Of a stretch of DNA of 64,000 nucleotides, positions 26,464 through 34,904 are shown in pieces. The notes beneath the pieces were generated by a model. It was not told where the DNA came from, did not search any database, and saw only the letters and a program-made list of their open reading frames with translations. The stretch spans positions 104,987-168,986 of the forward strand of contig CAJTYM010000001.1 of assembly GCA_910583835.1 (NCBI GenBank). The letters are read 5' to 3'. How positions within the stretch are numbered: the stretch's first letter is position 1; every line of letters begins with the position of its first letter. The stretch is from an uncultured Lachnospiraceae bacterium. GTDB lineage: Bacteria; Bacillota; Clostridia; Lachnospirales; Lachnospiraceae. Made by a program: the position numbers and the translations under genes.

Positions 26464-27411
26464 TCACTTCCTCCTCTTCTCCATCCAATAGCCCTTCCAC
26501 TTCAGCAATGTCTCCTGATAGGCAATTGATTTCATGCGAGGGAAAGCACGCATAAGGCGTCTCATGCCAAAGCTGACATTTTCTTTCAACAGCCTATTAT
26601 ATTCCTGCTGCAGCCGTGCCCGCTCCGTTTTCTTTTCCTGACGGTTATTTTTCCACTCTGCTGCCTTGGTATCCACGCTCTCTTTCAGTTCTGCCGCCCT
26701 GATATCCACGCTCTCCTTCAATTCTGCTGCCTTTATATCCACGCTCTCCTTCAATTCCGTTGCCTTAATGTCAATATTTTCCTTAAGTTCTCCGCCCTTT
26801 TCTACGGCAACACTGACTCCTCCATAGATATTTTCGCCAATTTCATCGGAGATTACCTTAATCTTGCCGGCAATTTCATCCAGAAGCCTGAGCCTTTCGT
26901 TGAACTTAAGGATACTTGCCACGGTAATGGACAAATCTACGGCAAATACTATGCAAAAAACAGCAAGAATTATGGCACCCGGCAGCTTAGGCAGAAGTCG
27001 GATTCCCTTATAAATAATCGGATGAAACACTTTCAATACCAATGTACAGCCCAATCCCCACAGTACGGAAAACAAAGGGCAGATATATCCACAGATATTG
27101 AACTTTCTCTCTGAATAGTCCCACCACTTGTTATGGAACAGTTTTTCCAACAAAAACCCTGTTATAAATTCAATCGCAGACGTGAGGACAAAAGAACCCA
27201 GAAACAGCAGAAAAACATTCTGCTGCAGAGGGGTTAATGCCACGACAACTAGCAAAACACCGCAGCCATAAATGGGACAGATTGGTCCATTAAGAAATCC
27301 TCTGTTTACAAATTCCCCAGAATGAAAAGCTGCAAATGCTACCTCCAGGGACCATCCCAAAAATGCATACACTAAAAATATCCAGACAACCTCATAAATT
27401 GATACCGGCAT
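26464..27411 (-). CDS. PF06541-type (CmpB-like) membrane protein with cytoplasmic hendecad repeats
   Basis: About 315 residues. The first ~165 residues hold five or so membrane helices with the family hallmarks YAFLGWSLEVAF, NRGFLNGPICPIYGCG and ISAIEF-like / GYICPLFSVLWGLGC segments. A further helix (LPGAIILAVFCIVFAVDLS) precedes a long cytoplasmic coil. That coil contains four to five near-perfect 11-residue repeats of ELKESVDIKAA. The family is labelled ABC-transporter type IV in databases but has no ATPase link here; the actual role is unknown. The ATG at 27411 has GAGGAGGG upstream; a longer reading to 27531 would cross a terminator hairpin. A 58-residue ORF follows at seven bases and the lectin-ART gene lies upstream. 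Confidence 0.8.
   Translation of the reverse strand: MPVSIYEVVWIFLVYAFLGWSLEVAFAAFHSGEFVNRGFLNGPICPIYGCGVLLVVVALTPLQQNVFLLFLGSFVLTSAIEFITGFLLEKLFHNKWWDYSERKFNICGYICPLFSVLWGLGCTLVLKVFHPIIYKGIRLLPKLPGAIILAVFCIVFAVDLSITVASILKFNERLRLLDEIAGKIKVISDEIGENIYGGVSVAVEKGGELKENIDIKATELKESVDIKAAELKESVDIRAAELKESVDTKAAEWKNNRQEKKTERARLQQEYNRLLKENVSFGMRRLMRAFPRMKSIAYQETLLKWKGYWMEKRRK
26655..26795 (-). repeat. Coding tandem repeat (33-bp units) in the PF06541 gene
   Basis: Consecutive units encode ELKENIDIKAT, ELKESVDIKAA, ELKESVDIRAA and ELKESVDTKAA, then EWKNNRQ. The DNA units are almost identical, so length variation between strains is likely. Confidence 0.75.
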
Positions 27412-27491
27412 GGAAGCCCTCCTCTCTTCCGATTTATCTTCATAAAATATAATTTTTCTATCGTTTCTGTCCTCACCAAAACAGGGTATCG

Positions 27492-27523
27492 AAAAGCCCC
27501 CGATATGCGGTCGAGGGCTTTTT
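27492..27523 (-). terminator. Terminator after the lectin-ART gene
   Basis: On the plus strand AAAAGCCC pairs with GGGCTTTTT around a GC-rich inner stem; the minus-strand read also ends in TTTT. It lies about 45 bases after the stop of the lectin-ART gene and may separate it from the PF06541 gene. Confidence 0.65.
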
Positions 27524-27569
27524 ATTGTCATTTCACATGGAAACTAATCTATCGCTTTGCCAAATAGCA

Positions 27570-29291
27570 TTATAGCTCTCCCATATCATTCCTCCTAAGC
27601 TTCTCATACTCCTTATTGATAGGACGTTTGCTGGTCTGCGGCCATTTCTTTGTCTCAAAATTATACTGCTCCCAACGCTTGTCTTTAAAACGGAACAACT
27701 TTATAATTTCCGTCCCTCCGAGAATCTGGAACTGGTCTTCACCTTCTCCCACCGTACTTCCATCTTTCAGCCCCAAAAGCGGTGAATTGGGGATTATCTT
27801 ATATGCAAACACTTCTGTTCCTGATTTGGCAAATGCCTCCGCTGTCTTGTAATCTAACGCATGGGATACGAACTGGCTGGGAGGAGTATCGGAAGACTTG
27901 GTCGAAAGTGTCCGCAGAATAGTAGCATACTCATACTGCTCTGTATTCTGTTTATCTTTGTCAATTATGGGTTCATATACAGCCTTCCTCTTCTGTGCCT
28001 TGGAGATTATTTTGCGGTTTTCTATTATATACTTCTGCTCGCCAGGTATGGTTGCCCCTCTGAAAACATATTGCGGCGTATTGACAAACATCTTAGTAAC
28101 ATTGCTTGTTACAATATCACTCTTCCTCTGGTCCAGATGCTCGTTGCATTGGCTTTTGGGTTCAGTGGCAGCCAATGTTTTATTAAACATGCTTTCCATT
28201 GTAAATTTATCAAAACACCCTCCCTTTACGGCATCTGTCAGGGAACCTCCCTGCAGACCTTGTATGGACGAAACCTCTAACTGATCAGCGTTATCTTCCA
28301 GCATAATCCTGCCTGGTTTCTGAGAACTTACTTCCAGTACATCATTATCTGTCTCAGGAGTCTCATCCTGCAGCGCATACATGCCCACATCAATGCTGCG
28401 CATATAGCCAAAATAATCACCGCTCAGAGCAAAAATCTGTTCCCCATCCCTTGCCGTATAAGTAAAGTCTTTCATATCCCAGCAACCGTCCGTTGTTCCG
28501 CCTGACAGGGAACGCCCTTTATTCGTACGGATTTTTATTGTACACAATGTATCCGGTCCCTGATACTGGTAATAGCCGGTTTTGCCGCTGATGGAAGTAA
28601 TATATTCATCCTTCTGCAGTTGGAGCGTATACCTCGTTCCTCCCATTCCCCCATGATAATGCGTTTCTTTGTCTCCGTCATAGACAAGCTGTATGCCATC
28701 GACCACCCATCCTGCATTCAGCCTGATTTCCGTTACCCGCAGCATATTCTGGACATATAAAGAATCATCAAAGCGAAGCAGCCTCTGAGGACGGTAATAC
28801 GCCGTGCTGAATCCTAGCAGATATCTGTCATATTTGCCGGCAAACGAATGGAAATAAGTCCCTTCATCCGCTTGATAACAATGATTTTTTATGTCTCTGC
28901 AACTATCTTTGTATCCTTTTGAAAATTTCCTGTTCAGATTCGTCTGGAATGTAACCTCAGCCACCACCTCCAGTGGATAATCCTCCCACATGCCCGTCAC
29001 CCAGTCGACGCGCGTAACATACTCCCCTTTCTGAAAAACAAATTCGCTGAGATACCCGCCAGGCCCTCCGTACCATGATGTGCACTCATCTTCATTATAC
29101 ACAAACTGGATTGCGTCTATCACTGAGCCTGACATAATTCGGATAGCTGTAAACAGCCTATTATATCCAAAAAACCGATTGTCAAACGTCTCGTACGCTT
29201 CTTCCTCATTCTTTTCGGCAGATAAGGAAAGGGCTTCCCTTTTACTGCCAAAATCATCCTCTGCCGTGCTTCTGTATTCATGCTGTTCCAT
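27570..29291 (-). CDS. Jacalin-like lectin (two domains) fused to an ADP-ribosyltransferase-like domain
   Basis: A 573-residue protein without a signal peptide. Residues ~48-165 and ~190-310 are two jacalin-like lectin units, each with the pattern G-x-V-I-D-x-I-Q-x-V-Y, GGxGG, L-x-K-x-E-Y-I/V and F/I-x-T-N. The C-terminal part (~405-550) has the layout of R-S-E class ADP-ribosyltransferases: YVFRGAT (Arg near 410), QFVSHALDYKTAEAFA (Ser near 475) and a Glu-rich GEGEDQFQILGG (near 516). In the family the Arg and Ser bind NAD and the last Glu catalyses transfer; whether the Glu here is placed correctly needs a structure model. The inferred role is a glycan-directed NAD-using toxin or effector. 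It has a strong promoter of its own and no obvious immunity gene unless it is the 58-residue ORF. Confidence 0.7.
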   Translation of the reverse strand: MEQHEYRSTAEDDFGSKREALSLSAEKNEEEAYETFDNRFFGYNRLFTAIRIMSGSVIDAIQFVYNEDECTSWYGGPGGYLSEFVFQKGEYVTRVDWVTGMWEDYPLEVVAEVTFQTNLNRKFSKGYKDSCRDIKNHCYQADEGTYFHSFAGKYDRYLLGFSTAYYRPQRLLRFDDSLYVQNMLRVTEIRLNAGWVVDGIQLVYDGDKETHYHGGMGGTRYTLQLQKDEYITSISGKTGYYQYQGPDTLCTIKIRTNKGRSLSGGTTDGCWDMKDFTYTARDGEQIFALSGDYFGYMRSIDVGMYALQDETPETDNDVLEVSSQKPGRIMLEDNADQLEVSSIQGLQGGSLTDAVKGGCFDKFTMESMFNKTLAATEPKSQCNEHLDQRKSDIVTSNVTKMFVNTPQYVFRGATIPGEQKYIIENRKIISKAQKRKAVYEPIIDKDKQNTEQYEYATILRTLSTKSSDTPPSQFVSHALDYKTAEAFAKSGTEVFAYKIIPNSPLLGLKDGSTVGEGEDQFQILGGTEIIKLFRFKDKRWEQYNFETKKWPQTSKRPINKEYEKLRRNDMGEL

Positions 29292-29331
29292 CTCTTGTAC
29301 CTCCCTAAGTTAAATTATTTACACCTTTACA

Positions 29332-29360
29332 AGTATATTCCCGAATGTGGTATTTGTCAA
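29332..29360 (-). promoter_or_regulatory. Strong sigma-A promoter of the lectin-ART gene
   Basis: On the minus strand a perfect TTGACA (29360-29355), a 17-base spacer and TATACT (29337-29332). An AGGGAGG ribosome site follows, eight bases before the ATG at 29291. Confidence 0.75.
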
Positions 29361-29396
29361 AAGATTTACGATTTCTGTTATAAGCAGCACGCAAAA

Positions 29397-29421
29397 ACCC
29401 CCGCCGGGATCGGGCGGGGGT
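29397..29421 (-). terminator. Terminator of the large GH146 gene
   Basis: Perfect arms ACCCCCGCC and GGCGGGGGT (29397-29421). On the minus strand they are followed by TTTTTGC, 38 bases after the stop. Confidence 0.85.
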
Positions 29422-29459
29422 CTTCGCATGTTTATAAAGAAGGGATATACAAATAAAAC

Positions 29460-32400
29460 CTATCTGACTTTTACGGACACCGTCTTGCTGTAGTCGGTGT
29501 AAATCTTCTTCTTTCCAGAAGTCGTATATGCTCTTACTTTGAAGTAGTAGGTGCCTTTCTTCATGTTCTTGAAAGTCTTCTTGGTAGTCTTTGCTTTCTT
29601 AATCGTAGCAACTTTCTTGAACTTGCCTTTCTTCTTCGTAGAGCGGAAAATCTCGTAGCCTTTGGCTTTCGCTACCTTGCCATAAGATATGGTAACATTG
29701 CGCTGTTTCGCTTTGGCTTTCAGCTTCGCCGGAGCTTTCATCTTATAAGCGCTCACCGTCTGGCTGTAGGAACTGCTGACGCTTCCCTTAATAGCAACAA
29801 TCTTATAATAAGCTGTCTTTCCTGCTGTTGATTTCTTGTCAACATAGGATGTCTTCGCCACTGTGGCAATTCTCTTAAATCCAGCAGCCTTCTTATAGGA
29901 ACGGTAGACGTCATACTTCTCGGCATTGGCTGCCGCTTTCCATGTGACTTTGATGCTCTTCGTACCAGTCCATACAGCCTTGACAGAAGTAGGTGTTGCT
30001 GGCTTCACATCGTTAGTTCCAGGCCCTGGCTGTGTTCCACCGCCGCTGCTCTGCTGCTTCAGATTCCTCACTGCTTCATTCACTGCTGCTGTTGCTGCTG
30101 CGACTTCATCTTTGGTCACAAATTTATTATCATATACTTCTTTTGCTTTGTCAAGAGCAGTTTGTAAATTTTTCCAACTATCTTCCGTATATTTGCTCTT
30201 ATCCAGACCTGCTGCTGCATCTATGGCGGTTTTCAATGATGTTACCTCTTCCTCTGACGGAGGATTTACAAGCTGCAGGCCAGCGACTGCCTTATCTGCT
30301 GCCATCATTGCCTCACCTATATCGGCCTTCGTTGCGGATTCGCTGCCGTACACTTCCTGTACTTTTGCAAGCGCAGCCTGCAGTTTGCTCCAGCTCTCCG
30401 GGGTAAATTTGCTCTCATTCCCGGCTGCTGCCAGATTTTTAATATCATCAAGAGCCGTTTTCAGTTCCGTTTTGTCCTCTGGCGTTGCCGGCAGGTCGTT
30501 GATTACCTTCCAGCGGTAAATCCCGTTTGCCCCCGCTCTTTCGTGAACAGTCATTACCAGCCTGACTGCAATTGTAGTAATCTCATCAAAATAAACCGTG
30601 TTATACTGGTCAATAGCAATAATGTCCTCAAAATTGGAAGTCATATTTGCTTCCTGCCAGGTCCCATCCTCGGCAATATACATAATCTTCAGGCTTGCCG
30701 GTACTCTGGTTCCGCCTGCATCGTCATACCAATAGATGTCAAAACGGTTCATGCTGACCTCTGAATCCCACATATACTGTACATAATGTTCGCTGCCCGC
30801 TGCCTGGGAATAATTTCCCCAGCCCTTACCAATACCGTCATTGGACTTTGTGGGCTCCCAATCATTCTTAATGCCATCTACGGTTTCCCAATTTGCTGTG
30901 AAGTCAGAAGTTGCAGATGCCGCAAACTCCATATTCTGTGCATATACCGCAGGAGGATTTGCCGAACCGAAACTTCCTACAATAGCAACATTGCCAGAAA
31001 CATTCTCAACCGTATAAGTATTGTCGGCGCCAATCTGTACTTTCTGCCCATTCACAACTAACATCTGCACGGCATAGCCTTCGCCAGGATGTGCGGTAAT
31101 CACAAGATTGCTTCCCTCTTTGACCACCTCATCTGCAGAAAAGCTTCCCTTGTCCGGCGTATAGTTGTCAATTGTGACATCATAGTAATTGCCGTCATCT
31201 GATATCGTAAATACCTTGAAATATGCATGGTATGCCGAAGTTGCATACTCAGGCGCAAACATCGGTGCAAAATTGTACCCATTTGCTGTAAGCGTAGGGA
31301 ATCCGTTTGCCGTATTCGTGCCGGTCTTGATGGAATCTGACAGATTTGCAGATAACTTCAAGGTAATCCAGTCTTTACTGCTATTCTTGGCAGCCATAAC
31401 GAAAGGTCCGTACATTACGCTTGCTATGGTTGAAGTGCCAATCTTATCCGGCGTCTTGTCAAGGTGCAGTGTCCACGGCATCTCAATATCAATCACATCA
31501 CCCGCCTGAACATCCTCCAGGGTCACATAAGTGCTAATCTGCGCATTGACATTAACCTTAACGCCATTCTTCTTAACATGAAATCCTTCGGTTGCCCAAT
31601 AGGGAACGCGCAGCTTCATGTCAAATTTCTGTGCGGTCTTGCCTTCCATGGCAGAAACGGTCAGTTTTGTCGTCTCTGAGGGGAACTCTGTCTCCTGAAC
31701 AACCTTCACGCCCTTTTCCTCCCAGGTAAGGGTTGTGGGCATATACAGACCTACATACAAAGTATCTGCTGTCTTGGCATATGCTGCTTCCTGGTATTTA
31801 ACATGATTCTCCATGCCCGTACCATGGCAGCAGGTAAATGCATTATAATCATCGCCATAGCTTCTTGTGGCGCCAGGTCCAATCGGAAGCATATAAGTAG
31901 TTCCATTGTGCAGGCTGTCGTTGGTATTCGGCGTCTGCGATGCAAGAATCTGGTTGTAGAGCGTACGCTCATAATAATCCATATATTCTGCATTGTCGGG
32001 GTTATAGTTGTTGAGCATCCTGGTGAGCTTGAGCATATTATAAGCCGCACAGGTCTCACAGTTTTCATTGCCGGAAATATTGTTTGCCTGCTGGTAGGGG
32101 TCGGTAAACTTCTCGCCCGTGCCCACGCCTCCGATAGAGTATGCGTAGCGGGAAACTACCATCTGCCAGAAATTCTCTGCCACATCAAAATAGTACATTT
32201 CCGGGCTGCCCTTTGCCACAGTTGCCTCGTAGATTTCCATAGCGCCGATAATCTGCGGGATATGCTGGTTGGCATGACGCCCCTGGATACCAATCAATTT
32301 CTCATCTCCATTTTCATCGGTACCTTTGCCATCTTCGTTGGCTGCCAGAGAATCAAAAAATATCTTATTGTCAAACAGCTTCGCGCCCTCTAAATAAATC

Positions 32401-34778
32401 TCCGCATTTGCATCATTATCTGCCTTGGCATAGATATAAAGCTGTGCCATGGACTCGTTAAATCCACCGAATTCACCGGCGATGTACATATCCCACATCT
32501 TTTCAAGCTGTTCCTGCGTACAGCCTTTGAGCCGGTTATAAGTCCACTTGCCAAGCGCCTTGGCTGCTTCCAACGCTTCCTCATTCCCCGTATAGGTATA
32601 AGCGTCAAGGAAACCTGCAATCAGTTTATGCAAGGTATAATATGGCGCCCAAATCTGTGCATACGGCGTATACTTCTCCAGCAATGCAAACTGATCCGGA
32701 GAATATGCGCTGATAAAGCCCTCTCCCCACTTGGTAGGATCTGTGCTCCATAAAGACTGATTCACGCCTGCAGAAGTAAATGTTTTGGGATCTCCCTGGG
32801 ACATCTTCTGCAGTTCACGCAGTTCATGTACCATTTCTGTTAACTTATTATTGATTTCCTCATCGCCCGTGGACGCATAGGCAAGCGCCAGTGCGGACAT
32901 ATAATGTCCGGTAGAGTGCCCGCGCAGCAATCCGGTGGGTTCATCCCACCCGCCAAGCGGCGTTACGCCCTCAATCTTAGCAGCCTGACCAAACGTTTTA
33001 TAGAAGTTGTAAAGCATACGCTTATTGTCAAGCAATTTCAGGTATTCCATATCCCTGTCTCTGTTCTGCGTGAGAATGGAACCGTCCTCTCCAATCTTAT
33101 CCAGCGTAATGTCGCTTAAGTCAAAGGTATCGGAAACTACCGTTGCTACGGCCTCCTCTTCATCTATAACCGTAACGGTCGCTGTAACTTTCCTGGCAGG
33201 TCTTGCATCCACAATGGAACCTTCCACTGTAAAAGTACCTGCTGCCGCATATTTGTCCTTATCAATTTGTGCCGGCCAGGTTACCTTCTCCTTACCTGCA
33301 CTGTTATCAGAATATGTCACCCTCACATAATTCGGGAGAGAAGGGCTTTTGCCTTTCAAGGTAACTATATCGATATCCTCTACGGTCTTAATCGTAACAG
33401 CCTCGCGGAATGCCAGTACCGTCGTATCGAATTCTGCCGTTGCAGTTGCTTCGCCACAAGAAACAGTTGCCGTCAGTTTCCCGCTGGCATTGGCTTCACC
33501 GATTGCCGGCCTTGTGACTTTCGCCACGCTGTTTTCAATCTTGATAGCTGAGTTAGCGCTTTCCCATTGGATGGCTGAACCTAAGCTTCCAGTTGCGGGA
33601 AGCGTAATATCTGCTGTCACTGCCGACAAATCGCCCATATTCTTCTTCAGTTCTGCCGCATCCTTATCTGCTTTCTGCTGATCGGTAAACTGTGCAAGCA
33701 CTGTCACGTCAAACGTCTTGGTCGTACTTGCCGTGCCCTTACTTATCGTTGCTGTCAGAGTTCCGGCAGCATCCGCCGCACCTTTGGCTGGCCTTGTAAC
33801 CTTGCCAATGGTCTTGCCCTCTGCTGTCTGAATCTCAATAGCAGTGTTCTGGCTGGTCCATGCAATATCGGAGCCATTGATTCCCTTGGTGGGAAGTTCA
33901 ATATCTTCCGTGACTGCAGAAGTATCTCCCAAATCCAGGTCTCCATCGTCTGCTGTCACAATCCCGGCGTCAGTAACATAATACATGGCCTCAATTTCTG
34001 CCGCTGTCAATGCTTTGTCATAAATCTTGACCTCTGCGAACTGCCCCTCTGTGGGAGCATCCCCGAACTGCCCATATGCAATGTAGTTCTGGGTCGTGTT
34101 GCCAAGGTCTTTGACCGTGATTCCCGTATCCACAGTCTCCCCAATCTGCTGTCCGTTCTCATATAAGGACATATTGGAGCCATCCATAACGACCGTTGTC
34201 AGGACCCAGCGGTTCTTGTCAATATTTTTATTTTCGCCTTTCGCTACACCCTTTTCCTTATCCCATCCTGCTGTGGTGATTGCAGAAGCGTATCCTTTAA
34301 AGCCTTCATTGCCGCCATCGGATAAGAGATACATATAACTCGTGGTATTAGAACCAAAATCCCAGATTCTCTGATATCCGGTATCTGTTGTCAGTTTCAC
34401 CCACATGCTGATGGTAACGGCATCGCTGTCTTTCAACACGCCATTCGGCAGCTGCAGATATGTACCGTCCTCCCCGCCTGGCAGGTTCAATGCCTTCACC
34501 TGTTTTCCATAAATACTGACATTATCAATGGAATAATTGCCTTCCGGGGCTCCTCCTATTCTCTTGAGCTGCCCCGCGTTTCCATTGCCGGAAGCATCGC
34601 TGATTTCTGTAGCAAAACTGTTCTGCAAATCAAAATCATAGTACAGAATCAGGCCGTCTTCCGCTTCACCTGCCGCCTGCACCGATGAGATTCCTTGAGG
34701 AACCGCACCTGTAAGCACCAATGCAAGTGAGAGAATCAATGCCAGCAATTTTTGAAAAAGCTGTCTTTTTTTTCTCAT
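29460..34778 (-). CDS. Secreted GH146-type beta-L-arabinofuranosidase with LamG, F5/8C, FIVAR and Fn3 domains
   Basis: A secreted enzyme of about 1,772 residues. Order: signal peptide (1-36, ending SSVQA), LamG-like domain (~38-270), two degenerate Big domains (~275-458), a Big_4 unit (~463-545), DUF1680/GH146-like catalytic region (~555-1190, with GHSTGHYMSALALAYAS), a small beta domain (~1225-1285), F5/8C-like domain (~1290-1425), two FIVAR repeats (~1430-1580) and two lysine-rich Fn3 domains ending TVSVKVR. The predicted Zn/thiolate site is NCETC (E908, C910) and TCCHGTG (C983, C984). The expected activity is hydrolysis of beta-L-arabinofuranosides. I take the second ATG, eight bases after GGAGG. 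Just upstream are a TATAAT and two 14-base-spaced AGGATAATT words that may bind the adjacent regulator. Confidence 0.88.
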   Translation of the reverse strand: MRKKRQLFQKLLALILSLALVLTGAVPQGISSVQAAGEAEDGLILYYDFDLQNSFATEISDASGNGNAGQLKRIGGAPEGNYSIDNVSIYGKQVKALNLPGGEDGTYLQLPNGVLKDSDAVTISMWVKLTTDTGYQRIWDFGSNTTSYMYLLSDGGNEGFKGYASAITTAGWDKEKGVAKGENKNIDKNRWVLTTVVMDGSNMSLYENGQQIGETVDTGITVKDLGNTTQNYIAYGQFGDAPTEGQFAEVKIYDKALTAAEIEAMYYVTDAGIVTADDGDLDLGDTSAVTEDIELPTKGINGSDIAWTSQNTAIEIQTAEGKTIGKVTRPAKGAADAAGTLTATISKGTASTTKTFDVTVLAQFTDQQKADKDAAELKKNMGDLSAVTADITLPATGSLGSAIQWESANSAIKIENSVAKVTRPAIGEANASGKLTATVSCGEATATAEFDTTVLAFREAVTIKTVEDIDIVTLKGKSPSLPNYVRVTYSDNSAGKEKVTWPAQIDKDKYAAAGTFTVEGSIVDARPARKVTATVTVIDEEEAVATVVSDTFDLSDITLDKIGEDGSILTQNRDRDMEYLKLLDNKRMLYNFYKTFGQAAKIEGVTPLGGWDEPTGLLRGHSTGHYMSALALAYASTGDEEINNKLTEMVHELRELQKMSQGDPKTFTSAGVNQSLWSTDPTKWGEGFISAYSPDQFALLEKYTPYAQIWAPYYTLHKLIAGFLDAYTYTGNEEALEAAKALGKWTYNRLKGCTQEQLEKMWDMYIAGEFGGFNESMAQLYIYAKADNDANAEIYLEGAKLFDNKIFFDSLAANEDGKGTDENGDEKLIGIQGRHANQHIPQIIGAMEIYEATVAKGSPEMYYFDVAENFWQMVVSRYAYSIGGVGTGEKFTDPYQQANNISGNENCETCAAYNMLKLTRMLNNYNPDNAEYMDYYERTLYNQILASQTPNTNDSLHNGTTYMLPIGPGATRSYGDDYNAFTCCHGTGMENHVKYQEAAYAKTADTLYVGLYMPTTLTWEEKGVKVVQETEFPSETTKLTVSAMEGKTAQKFDMKLRVPYWATEGFHVKKNGVKVNVNAQISTYVTLEDVQAGDVIDIEMPWTLHLDKTPDKIGTSTIASVMYGPFVMAAKNSSKDWITLKLSANLSDSIKTGTNTANGFPTLTANGYNFAPMFAPEYATSAYHAYFKVFTISDDGNYYDVTIDNYTPDKGSFSADEVVKEGSNLVITAHPGEGYAVQMLVVNGQKVQIGADNTYTVENVSGNVAIVGSFGSANPPAVYAQNMEFAASATSDFTANWETVDGIKNDWEPTKSNDGIGKGWGNYSQAAGSEHYVQYMWDSEVSMNRFDIYWYDDAGGTRVPASLKIMYIAEDGTWQEANMTSNFEDIIAIDQYNTVYFDEITTIAVRLVMTVHERAGANGIYRWKVINDLPATPEDKTELKTALDDIKNLAAAGNESKFTPESWSKLQAALAKVQEVYGSESATKADIGEAMMAADKAVAGLQLVNPPSEEEVTSLKTAIDAAAGLDKSKYTEDSWKNLQTALDKAKEVYDNKFVTKDEVAAATAAVNEAVRNLKQQSSGGGTQPGPGTNDVKPATPTSVKAVWTGTKSIKVTWKAAANAEKYDVYRSYKKAAGFKRIATVAKTSYVDKKSTAGKTAYYKIVAIKGSVSSSYSQTVSAYKMKAPAKLKAKAKQRNVTISYGKVAKAKGYEIFRSTKKKGKFKKVATIKKAKTTKKTFKNMKKGTYYFKVRAYTTSGKKKIYTDYSKTVSVKVR

Positions 34779-34833
34779 TTTCATATCCTCCTTCTTATTT
34801 TTTTATTCAGGCAGATTGCCCAGCTATAGAAAA

Positions 34834-34870
34834 ATTATATTTGCTGGAGGATAATTTTCACAGGATAATT
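34834..34870 (-). promoter_or_regulatory. Putative promoter and direct-repeat operator of the GH146 gene
   Basis: The minus-strand -10 TATAAT is at 34839-34834. The 9-base word AGGATAATT (plus strand) is repeated exactly at 34848-34856 and 34862-34870, a 14-base period. It lies where a -35 would be, and no good -35 is present. Direct repeats at this place are typical for AraC-type activators. Confidence 0.45.
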
Positions 34871-34904
34871 ATTTATGGTTGCTCTCATATTTTAAACAAA
34901 AATT

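Noticed and set aside
26464..27411. ABC transporter operon from the PF06541 database name
   Set aside because: No ATPase or binding protein is present beside it; the name is historical.
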